A DNA stretch of 24,062 nt from a virus. The notes below the pieces were generated by a model that saw only the letters and a list, made by a program, of their open reading frames with translations, made no database searches and was not told the origin of the DNA. Positions within the stretch are counted from its first letter, which is position 1. Every line of letters begins with the position of its first letter. The translations under genes were made by a program, and so were the position numbers. Positions 18,138-23,580 of the stretch are shown piece after piece. The stretch is taken from the IMG/VR virus record IMGVR_UViG_3300021962_000643, positions 1-24,062 of that record; one strand, given 5' to 3'.

Positions 18138-18168
18138 CAATTTTACGAAAAATTCTTGGAATTACAAA
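18138..18168 (-). promoter_or_regulatory. Leftward promoter for the regulator operon
   Basis: On the minus strand TTTG (complement of 18165-18168), a 19-bp spacer and TAAAATTG (complement of 18138-18145, one mismatch to TAnnTTTG). The box ends 9 bases before the ATG at 18128. Confidence 0.55.
18151..18163. promoter_or_regulatory. Operator-like dyad between divergent promoters
   Basis: AATTC-TTG-GAATT, a perfect 5-bp inverted repeat with a 3-bp centre. It covers the -33 element of the rightward promoter (18156-18158) and sits in the spacer of the leftward one, so one bound protein could affect both. The binding protein is not known; the two adjacent regulators are candidates. Confidence 0.4.
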
Positions 18169-18185
18169 GTATTATAGTATATTCG
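18156..18185 (+). promoter_or_regulatory. Rightward promoter for the ssb-exonuclease operon
   Basis: TTG at 18156-18158, a 19-bp spacer, then TATATTCG at 18178-18185 (one mismatch to TAnnTTTG). The predicted start near 18190 leaves a leader of about 15 bases before the ATG at 18206. Confidence 0.55.
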
Positions 18186-18205
18186 CACAACATAATAGAA
18201 AAAAT

Positions 18206-18850
18206 ATGGGTTTAAACAAAGGACTAGGTGCTCGTGAGTACCTGACAATTAGAGAAGGCAAAGTTGCCAAGTATTTAGGTGAGAAGAAGTACGAATTGTA
18301 TGATTCAATTGAGGGTTACATTGTTGGCATGAGTACTCGTGATACGCAGTACGGCCAAGTATTGAACATCGATTTGATGGATGACAAGTTGTACCAATTC
18401 CAAATTAGAATCAAAGGTGAAGAGAAACCAGGACAAGCTGCTAAGCAGACTTCGTATTTCATCGCTTTGGCTCATTGTTCTCCAAACATTGATCCATCGA
18501 AGAAAGTTGAGTTCATTCCATCTTTGAAAGAGATTGATGGTAAGAAGCGTTCTGCTTTGTTCATCAATCAGAATGGTTCGACTTTGAAGTGGGCCTTCAA
18601 GAAAGGTGACGGTATGCCTGATCCCGAAGAAGTGTTCAACAAAAAGGGCGAGTTGATTTCAATCGATTGGAGCGAGGTTGAGGCTTTCCGTATGGATAAG
18701 ATTAACGAATTCAATACTCGTGTACAAGAAGCTGCCGCTGCCAACAAAATGATGGCCGGTGAGGTAGAACAAGATTGGCAAAAGTTAATGCCAGAGCCAA
18801 ATGAAGAGGCTTCAAGTTCTTCATTTGACGATGACGATCTACCATTCTAA
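18206..18850 (+). CDS. Single-stranded DNA-binding protein
   Basis: A 214-aa protein that opens the rightward operon. The N-terminal 150 residues are beta-rich with alternating aromatic and basic residues, suited to an OB fold; the C-terminus ends in a flexible S/E-rich linker and the acidic tip 'DDDDLPF', the hallmark of SSB tails that recruit replication and repair proteins. It is longer than cellular SSB domains, like several phage SSBs. The next gene starts in its stop codon (TAATG), and the exonuclease gene follows, which points to recombination or replication. The OB fold is inferred; the tail is seen directly. Confidence 0.8.
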   Translation: MGLNKGLGAREYLTIREGKVAKYLGEKKYELYDSIEGYIVGMSTRDTQYGQVLNIDLMDDKLYQFQIRIKGEEKPGQAAKQTSYFIALAHCSPNIDPSKKVEFIPSLKEIDGKKRSALFINQNGSTLKWAFKKGDGMPDPEEVFNKKGELISIDWSEVEAFRMDKINEFNTRVQEAAAANKMMAGEVEQDWQKLMPEPNEEASSSSFDDDDLPF

Positions 18851-19116
18851 TGCCAAGGGGAGTTAGTAATACTAATCTTGCTGCAAAAATCGGAAAAAGG
18901 GTTGAACCTGCTCATATGAAACACTATGGGCAGGAACAACTTTCGATTATTCGTCAGTCGAGTTTAAAGGCGGCACTTAATTTCGTTGAGATTATTGCAC
19001 CAAGATTAAACGGAGAATTTGCAGTTAGCGATTTCAAAGAGTTTACTTTTGAGATGGCCGAGGAGTTTGAAAAATGGGTAACACGAGATGAAACTGGAGA
19101 TAGTAAGAATCAGTAA
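18850..19116 (+). CDS. Small protein of unknown function, 88 aa
   Basis: An 88-aa protein translated from a TAATG overlap with ssb and overlapping the exonuclease start by 29 bases. It is mainly helical, basic at the N-terminus (first 25 residues) and acidic at the C-terminus, with no recognised motif. The tight coupling between SSB and exonuclease suggests a small partner of the recombination module. Function unknown. Confidence 0.65.
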   Translation: MPRGVSNTNLAAKIGKRVEPAHMKHYGQEQLSIIRQSSLKAALNFVEIIAPRLNGEFAVSDFKEFTFEMAEEFEKWVTRDETGDSKNQ

Positions 19117-20068
19117 GGACGAGCAATATCAGGAGTGGTTAAACTTCCGTGAAAGGGGTTTGGGTGCTTCTGAAATTGGAACCTTGATGGGTGTAAACTC
19201 GTGGAAGTCTCCAGCAGAGTTGTACTACCAAAAGATTGGTGTAATTCCACAAAAACAGGTGGAAAATATGCCGATGTTTATGGGAACAATCCTTGAGGAA
19301 ACCGTTGCTGATATTTTTGAACATTGGGAAACGGATGAGAAGACAATGATTGAAAATTATCGTAAAGGTGTAAAAGTTCGTCATCTTTATGAACCTACAG
19401 GTTATATTGTGAACCCATTGTTCCCCCATTTGTTCTTTTCTCCTGACCGATTAATTGTAAGTAAGGACATCCGTGTTCGCAATTCTACAATCAATTTGGA
19501 GAACGTGGATGCGATTGCTGAAATCAAGACCATCAGCGGTTGGAGTAGTAAACAATGGGAGGGTGGAATACCGCCATCCTACTACTTGCAGCTTCAGACT
19601 TACATGATGGGTCTTGGTGTATCAAAGGGGTACTTGGTTGTTTTGGAAGATGGAAGAAACTTCAAGGTTCACGAGTACGATGCCGATGAGGAAATCATTA
19701 GCTCAATCATTAATATCACCACGGAGTTTTGGAATCGTGTTCTTTTGGGCCGTGAAGCATTCGCCAATGGGGGTGACTACGATCAGTATGCTCCACCACC
19801 AGATGGTACAGAGGCTTATGCCGAATACTTGAACGAGCGATTCTCCAACCCTGAAGACAAGACAGTTGCTTCTACCCCGGAGATTGACCAACACATTTTG
19901 GACTATTTGGCCATCGGGTCTCAGATTAGTGGCTTGGAAGACGAAAAGAGAGAACAAGCCAATATGATTAAGACACATATGGGCAACTCTTCAATTATCA
20001 ATAGCGAAATAGCCAAAGTAACTTGGAGACCGAATAAGAACGGAACCAGAGTTTTCAGAATCAGTTAA
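19088..20068 (+). CDS. YqaJ/lambda-type recombination exonuclease
   Basis: A 326-aa protein of the YqaJ (lambda exonuclease-like) family, which digests one strand of double-stranded DNA ends to make single-stranded tails for annealing or repair. Visible family features are 'LGASEIGTLMG' (residues 25-35), the acidic residue in 'TILEE' (E70/E71), D120 in 'FSPDR', the E-x-K pair in 'AEIKT' (E145, K147) and the helix with 'YYLQLQTYMMG' (166-175). These form the PD-(D/E)XK nuclease core. The C-terminal 80 residues are outside the core. The gene ends in a TAATG overlap with the HNH-like gene. Confidence 0.9.
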   Translation: MKLEIVRISKDEQYQEWLNFRERGLGASEIGTLMGVNSWKSPAELYYQKIGVIPQKQVENMPMFMGTILEETVADIFEHWETDEKTMIENYRKGVKVRHLYEPTGYIVNPLFPHLFFSPDRLIVSKDIRVRNSTINLENVDAIAEIKTISGWSSKQWEGGIPPSYYLQLQTYMMGLGVSKGYLVVLEDGRNFKVHEYDADEEIISSIINITTEFWNRVLLGREAFANGGDYDQYAPPPDGTEAYAEYLNERFSNPEDKTVASTPEIDQHILDYLAIGSQISGLEDEKREQANMIKTHMGNSSIINSEIAKVTWRPNKNGTRVFRIS

Positions 20069-20352
20069 TGAAAGGCGATCTGCAATGGTACAAGGCTATG
20101 TGGTCAACACGACAGAATCATCAATGCGAAGAGTGTGGACTACGTCTACCTCACTTCAGTCCAGCATTCATCTCACATATCATTACCAAAGGAAGTTATC
20201 CGAGTTTGAGGCAACATCCCGAAAATTGGATGCTATACTGTATGGATTGTCATCAGAAATGGGAATTTGGGAAGAGGACGGAGATGAAGACCCATACGAG
20301 AGCGTTGGAGATTGCTGATCGCCTTAAAAGAGAATATCATGAATCACGGTAG
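20068..20352 (+). CDS. Small HNH-like zinc protein
   Basis: A 94-aa protein with two zinc-type cysteine pairs, C20-x2-C23 and C58-x2-C61, and HNH-like residues between and after them (H37, N53, H62 in 'CHQKWEFG'). The arrangement resembles small HNH endonucleases and the NinG/Rap phage recombination family. In a recombination operon it may nick or cut DNA structures. The catalytic His is not in a typical 'DH' pair, so activity is uncertain and it could be a structural zinc protein. It starts in the exonuclease stop codon and overlaps the methyltransferase start by 14 bases. Confidence 0.7.
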   Translation: MKGDLQWYKAMWSTRQNHQCEECGLRLPHFSPAFISHIITKGSYPSLRQHPENWMLYCMDCHQKWEFGKRTEMKTHTRALEIADRLKREYHESR

Positions 20353-21271
20353 TTTATTTAGTGGGATTGGAGGATTTGATCTAGCAGCGGAGTGGATGGG
20401 ATGGGAGAATAAGTTTCATTGCGACATCAATCCTTTTAGTAGAAAATTATGTAGTTTTTATTGGCCTCAGGCCCAAAGTTATGACAACATCAAGACAACT
20501 GACTTTAGAATTTGGAGAGGAAAAATCGATGTCCTCTCTGGTGGATTTCCTTGCCAGCCCTTCTCCACAGCAGGAAAAAGGATGGGAAAAGAAGATGACC
20601 GCCATCTTTGGCCCGAAATGCTCCGGGCAATCCGAGAAATCAAACCCCGATATGTCGTGGGGGAAAATGTTCGTGGAATCGCTAGTTGGTCGGACGGATT
20701 GGTTTTCGAAGAGGTGTTCGCTGACTTGGAAGGTGCAGGTTACGAAGTCCAAGCGTTTCTTCTTCCAGCTGTCGGCATTAACGCCCCCCACAAAAGGGAC
20801 AGATTTTACTTTGTTGCTAAAGACACCAGCAGCGATGGATGCATACAGCGAGAATCTGAGCAAGAAGGAGCAGCGGTTCGGGAACTCCGGGACCTTAGCA
20901 CAGGAGGTAGCGACAGGGTTCATTTACAAGAGGGGGATATTGCCAACTCCGAACAGTTGCGATTGGAACACGGCAACAAAACCCGAAACGTACATAGCAC
21001 GATCACAGAGGCACAAGGAGAAGAACGTAACTCTCCAAATGACTCTGAGACAGTTGACAATGTTTGTTCCCAACAAGGTGGACCATCCGAAGCTTGGAAC
21101 TGGTTCCCAATTAAATCCCCACTTTGTAGCGGAGATGATGGGCTTCCCAACGAATTGGACGGACTTACCTTTCCTACCTGGAGAAAACAAAGCATAATGG
21201 GGTATGGTAACGCCATTGTTCCACAAATCGCTTATCGTATATTTGCAACTATAGATGAAACAAGCAATTGA
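20339..21271 (+). CDS. DNA cytosine-C5 methyltransferase
   Basis: A 310-aa enzyme that transfers a methyl group from S-adenosylmethionine to C5 of cytosine in a specific DNA site. The ATG at 20339 is preferred to an upstream in-frame TTG at 20312 because motif I begins at residue 5. Motifs in order: I 'SLFSGIGGFD' (5-14), IV 'GGFPCQPFS' with catalytic Cys72, VI 'ENV' (109-111), VIII 'HKRDRFY' (151-157), and X 'YGNAIVPQIAY' near the C-terminus (289-299). The target-recognition region (about 165-270) is short, polar and low in hydrophobics. No restriction enzyme is adjacent, so it probably protects phage DNA from host restriction. It contains an ORF in another frame (20481-21197). Confidence 0.9.
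   Translation: MNHGSLFSGIGGFDLAAEWMGWENKFHCDINPFSRKLCSFYWPQAQSYDNIKTTDFRIWRGKIDVLSGGFPCQPFSTAGKRMGKEDDRHLWPEMLRAIREIKPRYVVGENVRGIASWSDGLVFEEVFADLEGAGYEVQAFLLPAVGINAPHKRDRFYFVAKDTSSDGCIQRESEQEGAAVRELRDLSTGGSDRVHLQEGDIANSEQLRLEHGNKTRNVHSTITEAQGEERNSPNDSETVDNVCSQQGGPSEAWNWFPIKSPLCSGDDGLPNELDGLTFPTWRKQSIMGYGNAIVPQIAYRIFATIDETSN
20481..21197 (+). CDS. Overlapping ORF nested in the methyltransferase gene, 238 aa
   Basis: A 238-codon frame, +1 relative to the methyltransferase, lies entirely inside it. The sequence does not look random: 'RCSLTWKVQVTKSKRFFFQL' (about residues 79-98), 'LLKTP' and 'ILPTP' motifs, and 'SQLNPHFVAEMMGFPTNW' near the C-terminus. From memory, sequences with 'SLTWK', repeated 'LPTP' and 'LNP.FV..MMGFP..W' occur as separate hypothetical proteins beside phage cytosine methyltransferases. 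The alternative is that conserved methyltransferase codons drag a conserved shadow frame. The start is uncertain: ATG at 20481 or 20529. No function is assigned; confidence refers to it being translated. Confidence 0.4.
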   Translation: MTTSRQLTLEFGEEKSMSSLVDFLASPSPQQEKGWEKKMTAIFGPKCSGQSEKSNPDMSWGKMFVESLVGRTDWFSKRCSLTWKVQVTKSKRFFFQLSALTPPTKGTDFTLLLKTPAAMDAYSENLSKKEQRFGNSGTLAQEVATGFIYKRGILPTPNSCDWNTATKPETYIARSQRHKEKNVTLQMTLRQLTMFVPNKVDHPKLGTGSQLNPHFVAEMMGFPTNWTDLPFLPGENKA

Positions 21272-21521
21272 CAAAAAGCGTTATCTCAGGTACATGAAGA
21301 CTTTCGTTTGGGCTTCTAAGAAACCGATGGAGGAACTCCTTGAGATAAACAAAAAAGGTCAAATGGAAAACTATCCTGTGGATGCGAATACGGTAGAAGA
21401 TGCTATCAATTATGTGGAGACAGGGGACGGCCTCAGAACAACCAATATTTCTATGACTGACGTATACGCCATAATGGAAGTAATGAAACACAAACAAGTA
21501 GAACAACCAAATAACAATTAA
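21255..21521 (+). CDS. Small protein of unknown function, 88 aa
   Basis: An 88-aa, mostly helical protein that starts 17 bases inside the methyltransferase 3' end, which suggests coupling. Its first 30 residues are basic (KK, RR-rich), the rest acidic with a 'VDANTVEDAINYVETG' helix. No family recognised. It is part of the continuous rightward operon. Confidence 0.65.
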   Translation: MKQAIDKKRYLRYMKTFVWASKKPMEELLEINKKGQMENYPVDANTVEDAINYVETGDGLRTTNISMTDVYAIMEVMKHKQVEQPNNN

Positions 21522-21525
21522 GAAT

Positions 21526-21744
21526 ATGGCTAAAACCAAAAAAGAAACCACAGGTGCCATTGAGGTAACCTTGGAGAACATGGCTGAATTGTGTGCTACA
21601 ATTCCAACTGCTCGTCCCACAAGCGAGTACTCTGAAAAACCAGGTATCATCTTCAACAAAGAAACTGAAGAAGGTATCACCAAGGTTTATGTTTTCGTAG
21701 GCGAAAGCGTAATCGAAACAGAAGGTACTTGGGAAAAGGCTTAA
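21526..21744 (+). CDS. Small protein of unknown function, 72 aa
   Basis: A 72-aa protein that starts 4 bases after the preceding stop. It is basic at the extreme N-terminus, then acidic and beta-leaning ('GITKVYVFVGESVIETEG'). No recognised motif. The tRNA-Thr gene begins 7 bases after its stop, so the tRNA is probably processed from the operon transcript. Confidence 0.65.
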   Translation: MAKTKKETTGAIEVTLENMAELCATIPTARPTSEYSEKPGIIFNKETEEGITKVYVFVGESVIETEGTWEKA

Positions 21745-21751
21745 TGCCTAC

Positions 21752-21824
21752 GCCACCTTAGCTCAGTTGGTAGAGCTTCTGATTTGTAATCAGATGGTCG
21801 TTGGTTCGAATCCGACAGGTGGCT
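21752..21824 (+). tRNA. tRNA-Thr (anticodon UGU)
   Basis: A full cloverleaf of 73 bases: acceptor GCCACCT (21752-21758) with AGGTGGC (21817-21823), D stem GCTC/GAGC, anticodon stem TCTGA/TCAGA with loop TTTGTAA (anticodon TGT at 21785-21787), and T arm GTTGG/CCGAC with loop TTCGAAT. The discriminator base is T and CCA is not encoded, so it must be added after transcription. It reads ACA. It sits between two protein genes with 7 and 4 base gaps, so it has no promoter of its own visible here. It probably supplements the host pool for ACA codons. Confidence 0.95.
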
Positions 21825-21828
21825 CAAA

Positions 21829-22053
21829 ATGAAAGCAATATTAGAATTTGATTTAAACGAAGAGAGAACTGATTTCGAACTCGTAGTTAACGCCCACAAA
21901 TGGTACTGTGTAGCATGGGACATTGATCAGCACCTGCGTAGTAAAACTAAGTATGCCTCTGATGAAACACCTAGTGAGGTAGTTGAGGCTCTTTATCAAG
22001 CAAGAGAGGAGTTACTTGGCATTATGAACAAGTATGGAGTAAATTTTGACTAA
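21829..22053 (+). CDS. Conserved small phage protein, 74 aa
   Basis: A 74-aa protein beginning 4 bases after the tRNA. The pattern 'MKAILEFDL..E..DFELVVNA.KW.CVAWDIDQHLRS..KY' followed by a C-terminal 'ALYQAREELLGIMNKYGV' helix is familiar from many tailed phages of different hosts, where the protein has no known function. It combines an N-terminal beta strand with helices and has no enzyme motif. The operon context adds no more. Confidence 0.75.
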   Translation: MKAILEFDLNEERTDFELVVNAHKWYCVAWDIDQHLRSKTKYASDETPSEVVEALYQAREELLGIMNKYGVNFD

Positions 22054-22059
22054 AGAATT

Positions 22060-22347
22060 ATGAATAAGTATATCGTCAGGGGCCAGAGAGTACTACTTAC
22101 TCCACCCGAAATTAAGAAGAGTGCTATCGAGGTAAACGCTGCCTTGGAAAAGGAAATTTTGGAAGAGCAGATGAAGAAGTGGAACCAGCTAGAAGTATTC
22201 GCCATAGGTGAAGAAGTAGAAGGCATCGAGGTTGGTGATCGGGTCTCAGTCAACCTTATGTTCCTCAGGAACTCAGAACACATAGATATAGAGGGAGAGG
22301 ATAAGATAATTGTCCGTGCTGCTGATATCTCCGTAGTTTGGAAATAG
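22060..22347 (+). CDS. GroES-like co-chaperonin
   Basis: A 95-aa protein with the GroES layout: 'VRGQRVLLTPPE' at the N-terminus (residues 6-17), a charged helical region (18-43) where the mobile GroEL-binding loop should be, then 'LEVFAIGEEVEGIEVGDRVSV' (44-64), which closely follows the GroES pattern 'V.A.G.....V..GD.V', and a C-terminal 'KIIVRAADISVVW'. Phage GroES-like proteins (T4 gp31 is the known example) replace host GroES so that the capsid protein folds in GroEL. The loop region is longer and more helical than in bacterial GroES, as in divergent phage forms. It is the last gene before the 1.2-kb gene-poor region. Confidence 0.8.
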   Translation: MNKYIVRGQRVLLTPPEIKKSAIEVNAALEKEILEEQMKKWNQLEVFAIGEEVEGIEVGDRVSVNLMFLRNSEHIDIEGEDKIIVRAADISVVWK

Positions 22348-22355
22348 TATCTTTG
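22348..22355 (+). promoter_or_regulatory. Promoter -7 box ahead of candidate small RNA
   Basis: TATCTTTG, an exact TAnnTTTG match starting 1 base after the co-chaperonin stop codon. No convincing TTTG lies 19-20 bp upstream, so the call rests on the -7 box and on the structured sequence just downstream. Confidence 0.4.
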
Positions 22356-22356
22356 T

Positions 22357-22442
22357 AAAAGAACCCCCCTAGGGATAGTATCCTTAGACCGAAAGTCCTC
22401 ACCTGCATACCGTAAGATCTGCTCGTGGGGCTTTTTCTTTTT
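22357..22442 (+). ncRNA. Candidate structured small RNA ending in a U tract
   Basis: The ends pair: AAAAG (22357-22361) and CCCC (22364-22367) with GGGG (22427-22430) and CTTTT (22431-22435), with a 2-base bulge, making a closing stem of 9 pairs. Inside is an 8-bp hairpin (22369-22376 with 22380-22387, loop AGT, one G-U pair) and a weaker stem near 22401-22426. The closing stem is followed by TTTTTCTTTTT, as in an intrinsic terminator. This could be an independent RNA of about 80 bases, or the terminator and 3' end of the long operon. No known RNA family was recognised. The minus strand could fold similarly but has no promoter box. Confidence 0.4.
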
Positions 22443-22489
22443 ACCGAACGGGAGTATAATTGCATTTTAAGGATTTATAGATTGATTTT

Positions 22490-22503
22490 ATACCGAGCGG
22501 TAT
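22490..22503. repeat. Palindrome ATACCG-AG-CGGTAT
   Basis: Perfect 6-bp arms around AG. A related TACCGAACGG occurs at 22442-22451. It is more likely a protein-binding site than a hairpin because the loop is too short. Confidence 0.5.
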
Positions 22504-22676
22504 TATACCACTTCGTACTTTGGCACCTTTTTACTTCCGAAGATGGTACTATGAGCCCATATTGAGACCTTTCGTCCTGTCTTAACTCTTTGTTAAATAA
22601 GTGGTTTAAAGATTTTGTTGAATCTTGTATTTGATTCTTGAGCCCTTTATTCACCGCATTTGCGTAGATTACTAAT

Positions 22677-22706
22677 AAATGCCAGTAAATGGAAAAAGTG
22701 GCATTT
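22677..22706. repeat. 8-bp inverted repeat AAATGCCA/TGGCATTT
   Basis: Perfect 8-bp arms (22677-22684 and 22699-22706) around a 14-base loop. No T tract follows, so it is unlikely to be a terminator. Confidence 0.55.
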
Positions 22707-22748
22707 GTTTGAAAATCCTTATTCCCCTTTTTTGTGATTTTTTAACAA

Positions 22749-22793
22749 TATAATGGTTAAAATACCCCAAAATCGGTGTAATTAACCATTATA
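22749..22793. repeat. Long hairpin with 12-bp perfect arms
   Basis: TATAATGGTTAA (22749-22760) pairs perfectly with TTAACCATTATA (22782-22793). Inner pairs TAC/GTA and CC/GG extend the stem past single mismatches, leaving a loop of 6 bases. It ends 2 bases before the GTGCAAT repeats. Confidence 0.75.
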
Positions 22794-22795
22794 AT

Positions 22796-22822
22796 GTGCA
22801 ATTTGTGCAATTATGGTGCAAT
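22796..22822 (+). repeat. Three iteron-like GTGCAAT repeats
   Basis: GTGCAAT at 22796-22802, 22805-22811 and 22816-22822, all in the same orientation, 9 and 11 bases apart (close to one helical turn). Each is followed by an A/T pair. The arrangement is like initiator-binding iterons. Confidence 0.6.
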
Positions 22823-22874
22823 AATGTCCCTTAAAGCACCCAAAAGGGTATAGAATTGTTCCCTATATGACAAG

Positions 22875-22956
22875 TTATATGCGTTCGGGTATAATATGTA
22901 TGATATTTCCGACATTATATGCGAAAAAATATACTAATGTATGATAACCCCGACAT
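22875..22956 (+). repeat. Tandem duplication of a 40/41-bp unit
   Basis: Both units read TTATATGCG, 12 or 13 variable bases, ATGTATGATA, 3 variable bases, CCGACA. The first unit is 22875-22914, the second 22915-22955, and a trailing T follows. The constant blocks are identical and the linkers diverge, which suggests that the blocks are bound by a protein. Confidence 0.7.
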
Positions 22957-23431
22957 ATGGTATACCAGGGTTTCAAAAAGACCCCCCCCCTACTAAAGTT
23001 GATTTTTGCTTAATAAAGCCAGGCGGTTTATTGTGCAGAAATAGAGTTTGTACGAGTGGTGAAGGTATATACGTTACGATCAGCCAGGCGAACCGTCAAA
23101 AAAAGCTCCCCGCCCTTCTTCGGGCAAATTCGGATCAAAATGTTGATAATCAATGCCTTACAGCCTCATCGACATCAAACCAAAACAAAAAACCGAATCG
23201 GCATCTGTATACCTTCGAGCGATTGTATACATAGGATTCCGCACAGCATCTGCCATCGTACATATATAAACAAAGGAATCATGCATCGCATCTGATGTGT
23301 ATCTGATTCACCATGTTTCATCTGATGCATCATGTGATTCGAAATTGTTTCGCCATGTCCATAAGGTAGGTTATCCATTCACCCATCTCAAAGCATCCAT
23401 TTCACCATCAAAATCATTCTCTACAAATTAT

Positions 23432-23523
23432 TTTCGAAATTTTTTTTTTGTGCGTCATCGCCAGTATTTACGGGGCTTGACGAGTTTTTGACCCACAGAT
23501 TCAGCACATTTCGAAAAAAAAAA
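23432..23523. repeat. T10/A10 tracts and TTTCGAAA repeats
   Basis: TTTCGAAA occurs at 23432-23439 and 23509-23516. T10 (23440-23449) followed by GTGC can pair with GCAC (23504-23507) and A10 (23514-23523), with a 6-base internal loop, enclosing a 50-base segment. The tracts would melt easily or bend the DNA. Confidence 0.5.
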
Positions 23524-23580
23524 TTTGCATATGTCAAATCTGTTTCTGAATCTTTGAAAACCAAACGACAACAAAACGAC

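Larger units (their letters stand above)
22443..23580. other. Gene-poor, repeat-rich region (candidate origin or regulatory centre)
   Basis: No convincing gene lies in these 1138 bases; the frames present are short, have unsupported starts and do not resemble proteins. The region holds inverted repeats at 22490-22503, 22677-22706 and 22749-22793, three GTGCAAT copies, a 40/41-bp tandem duplication, a C9 tract at 22982-22990, a direct repeat AGCCAGGCG at 23017-23025 and 23082-23090, a GCCC/GGGC hairpin at 23112-23125, and T10/A10 tracts with a long-range pairing at 23432-23523. Such density is typical of phage replication origins or control regions. No initiator protein gene is visible in the window. 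Confidence 0.5.

Noticed and set aside
20312-20338. Upstream TTG start for the methyltransferase
   Set aside because: It would add 9 residues before motif I, while the ATG at 20339 gives the usual short N-terminus.
20447-20923. 158-codon minus-strand ORF opposite the methyltransferase
   Set aside because: It has no recognisable motif; several frames are open here because stop codons are locally scarce. This also weakens, but does not remove, the case for the +1 ORF.
22860-22960. CRISPR-like array
   Set aside because: There are only two units, the identical blocks are split by short linkers, and no cas gene is near.
23098-23125. Possible minus-strand terminator (GCCC/GGGC hairpin with T7)
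   Set aside because: The stem is only 4 bp, the T run is 7 bases away from it, and no minus-strand gene to the right was found.
22941-23234. 97-codon plus-strand ORF in the gene-poor region
   Set aside because: Its start lies inside the second tandem repeat and it reads through the C9 tract; the composition is not protein-like and no promoter or family motif supports it.
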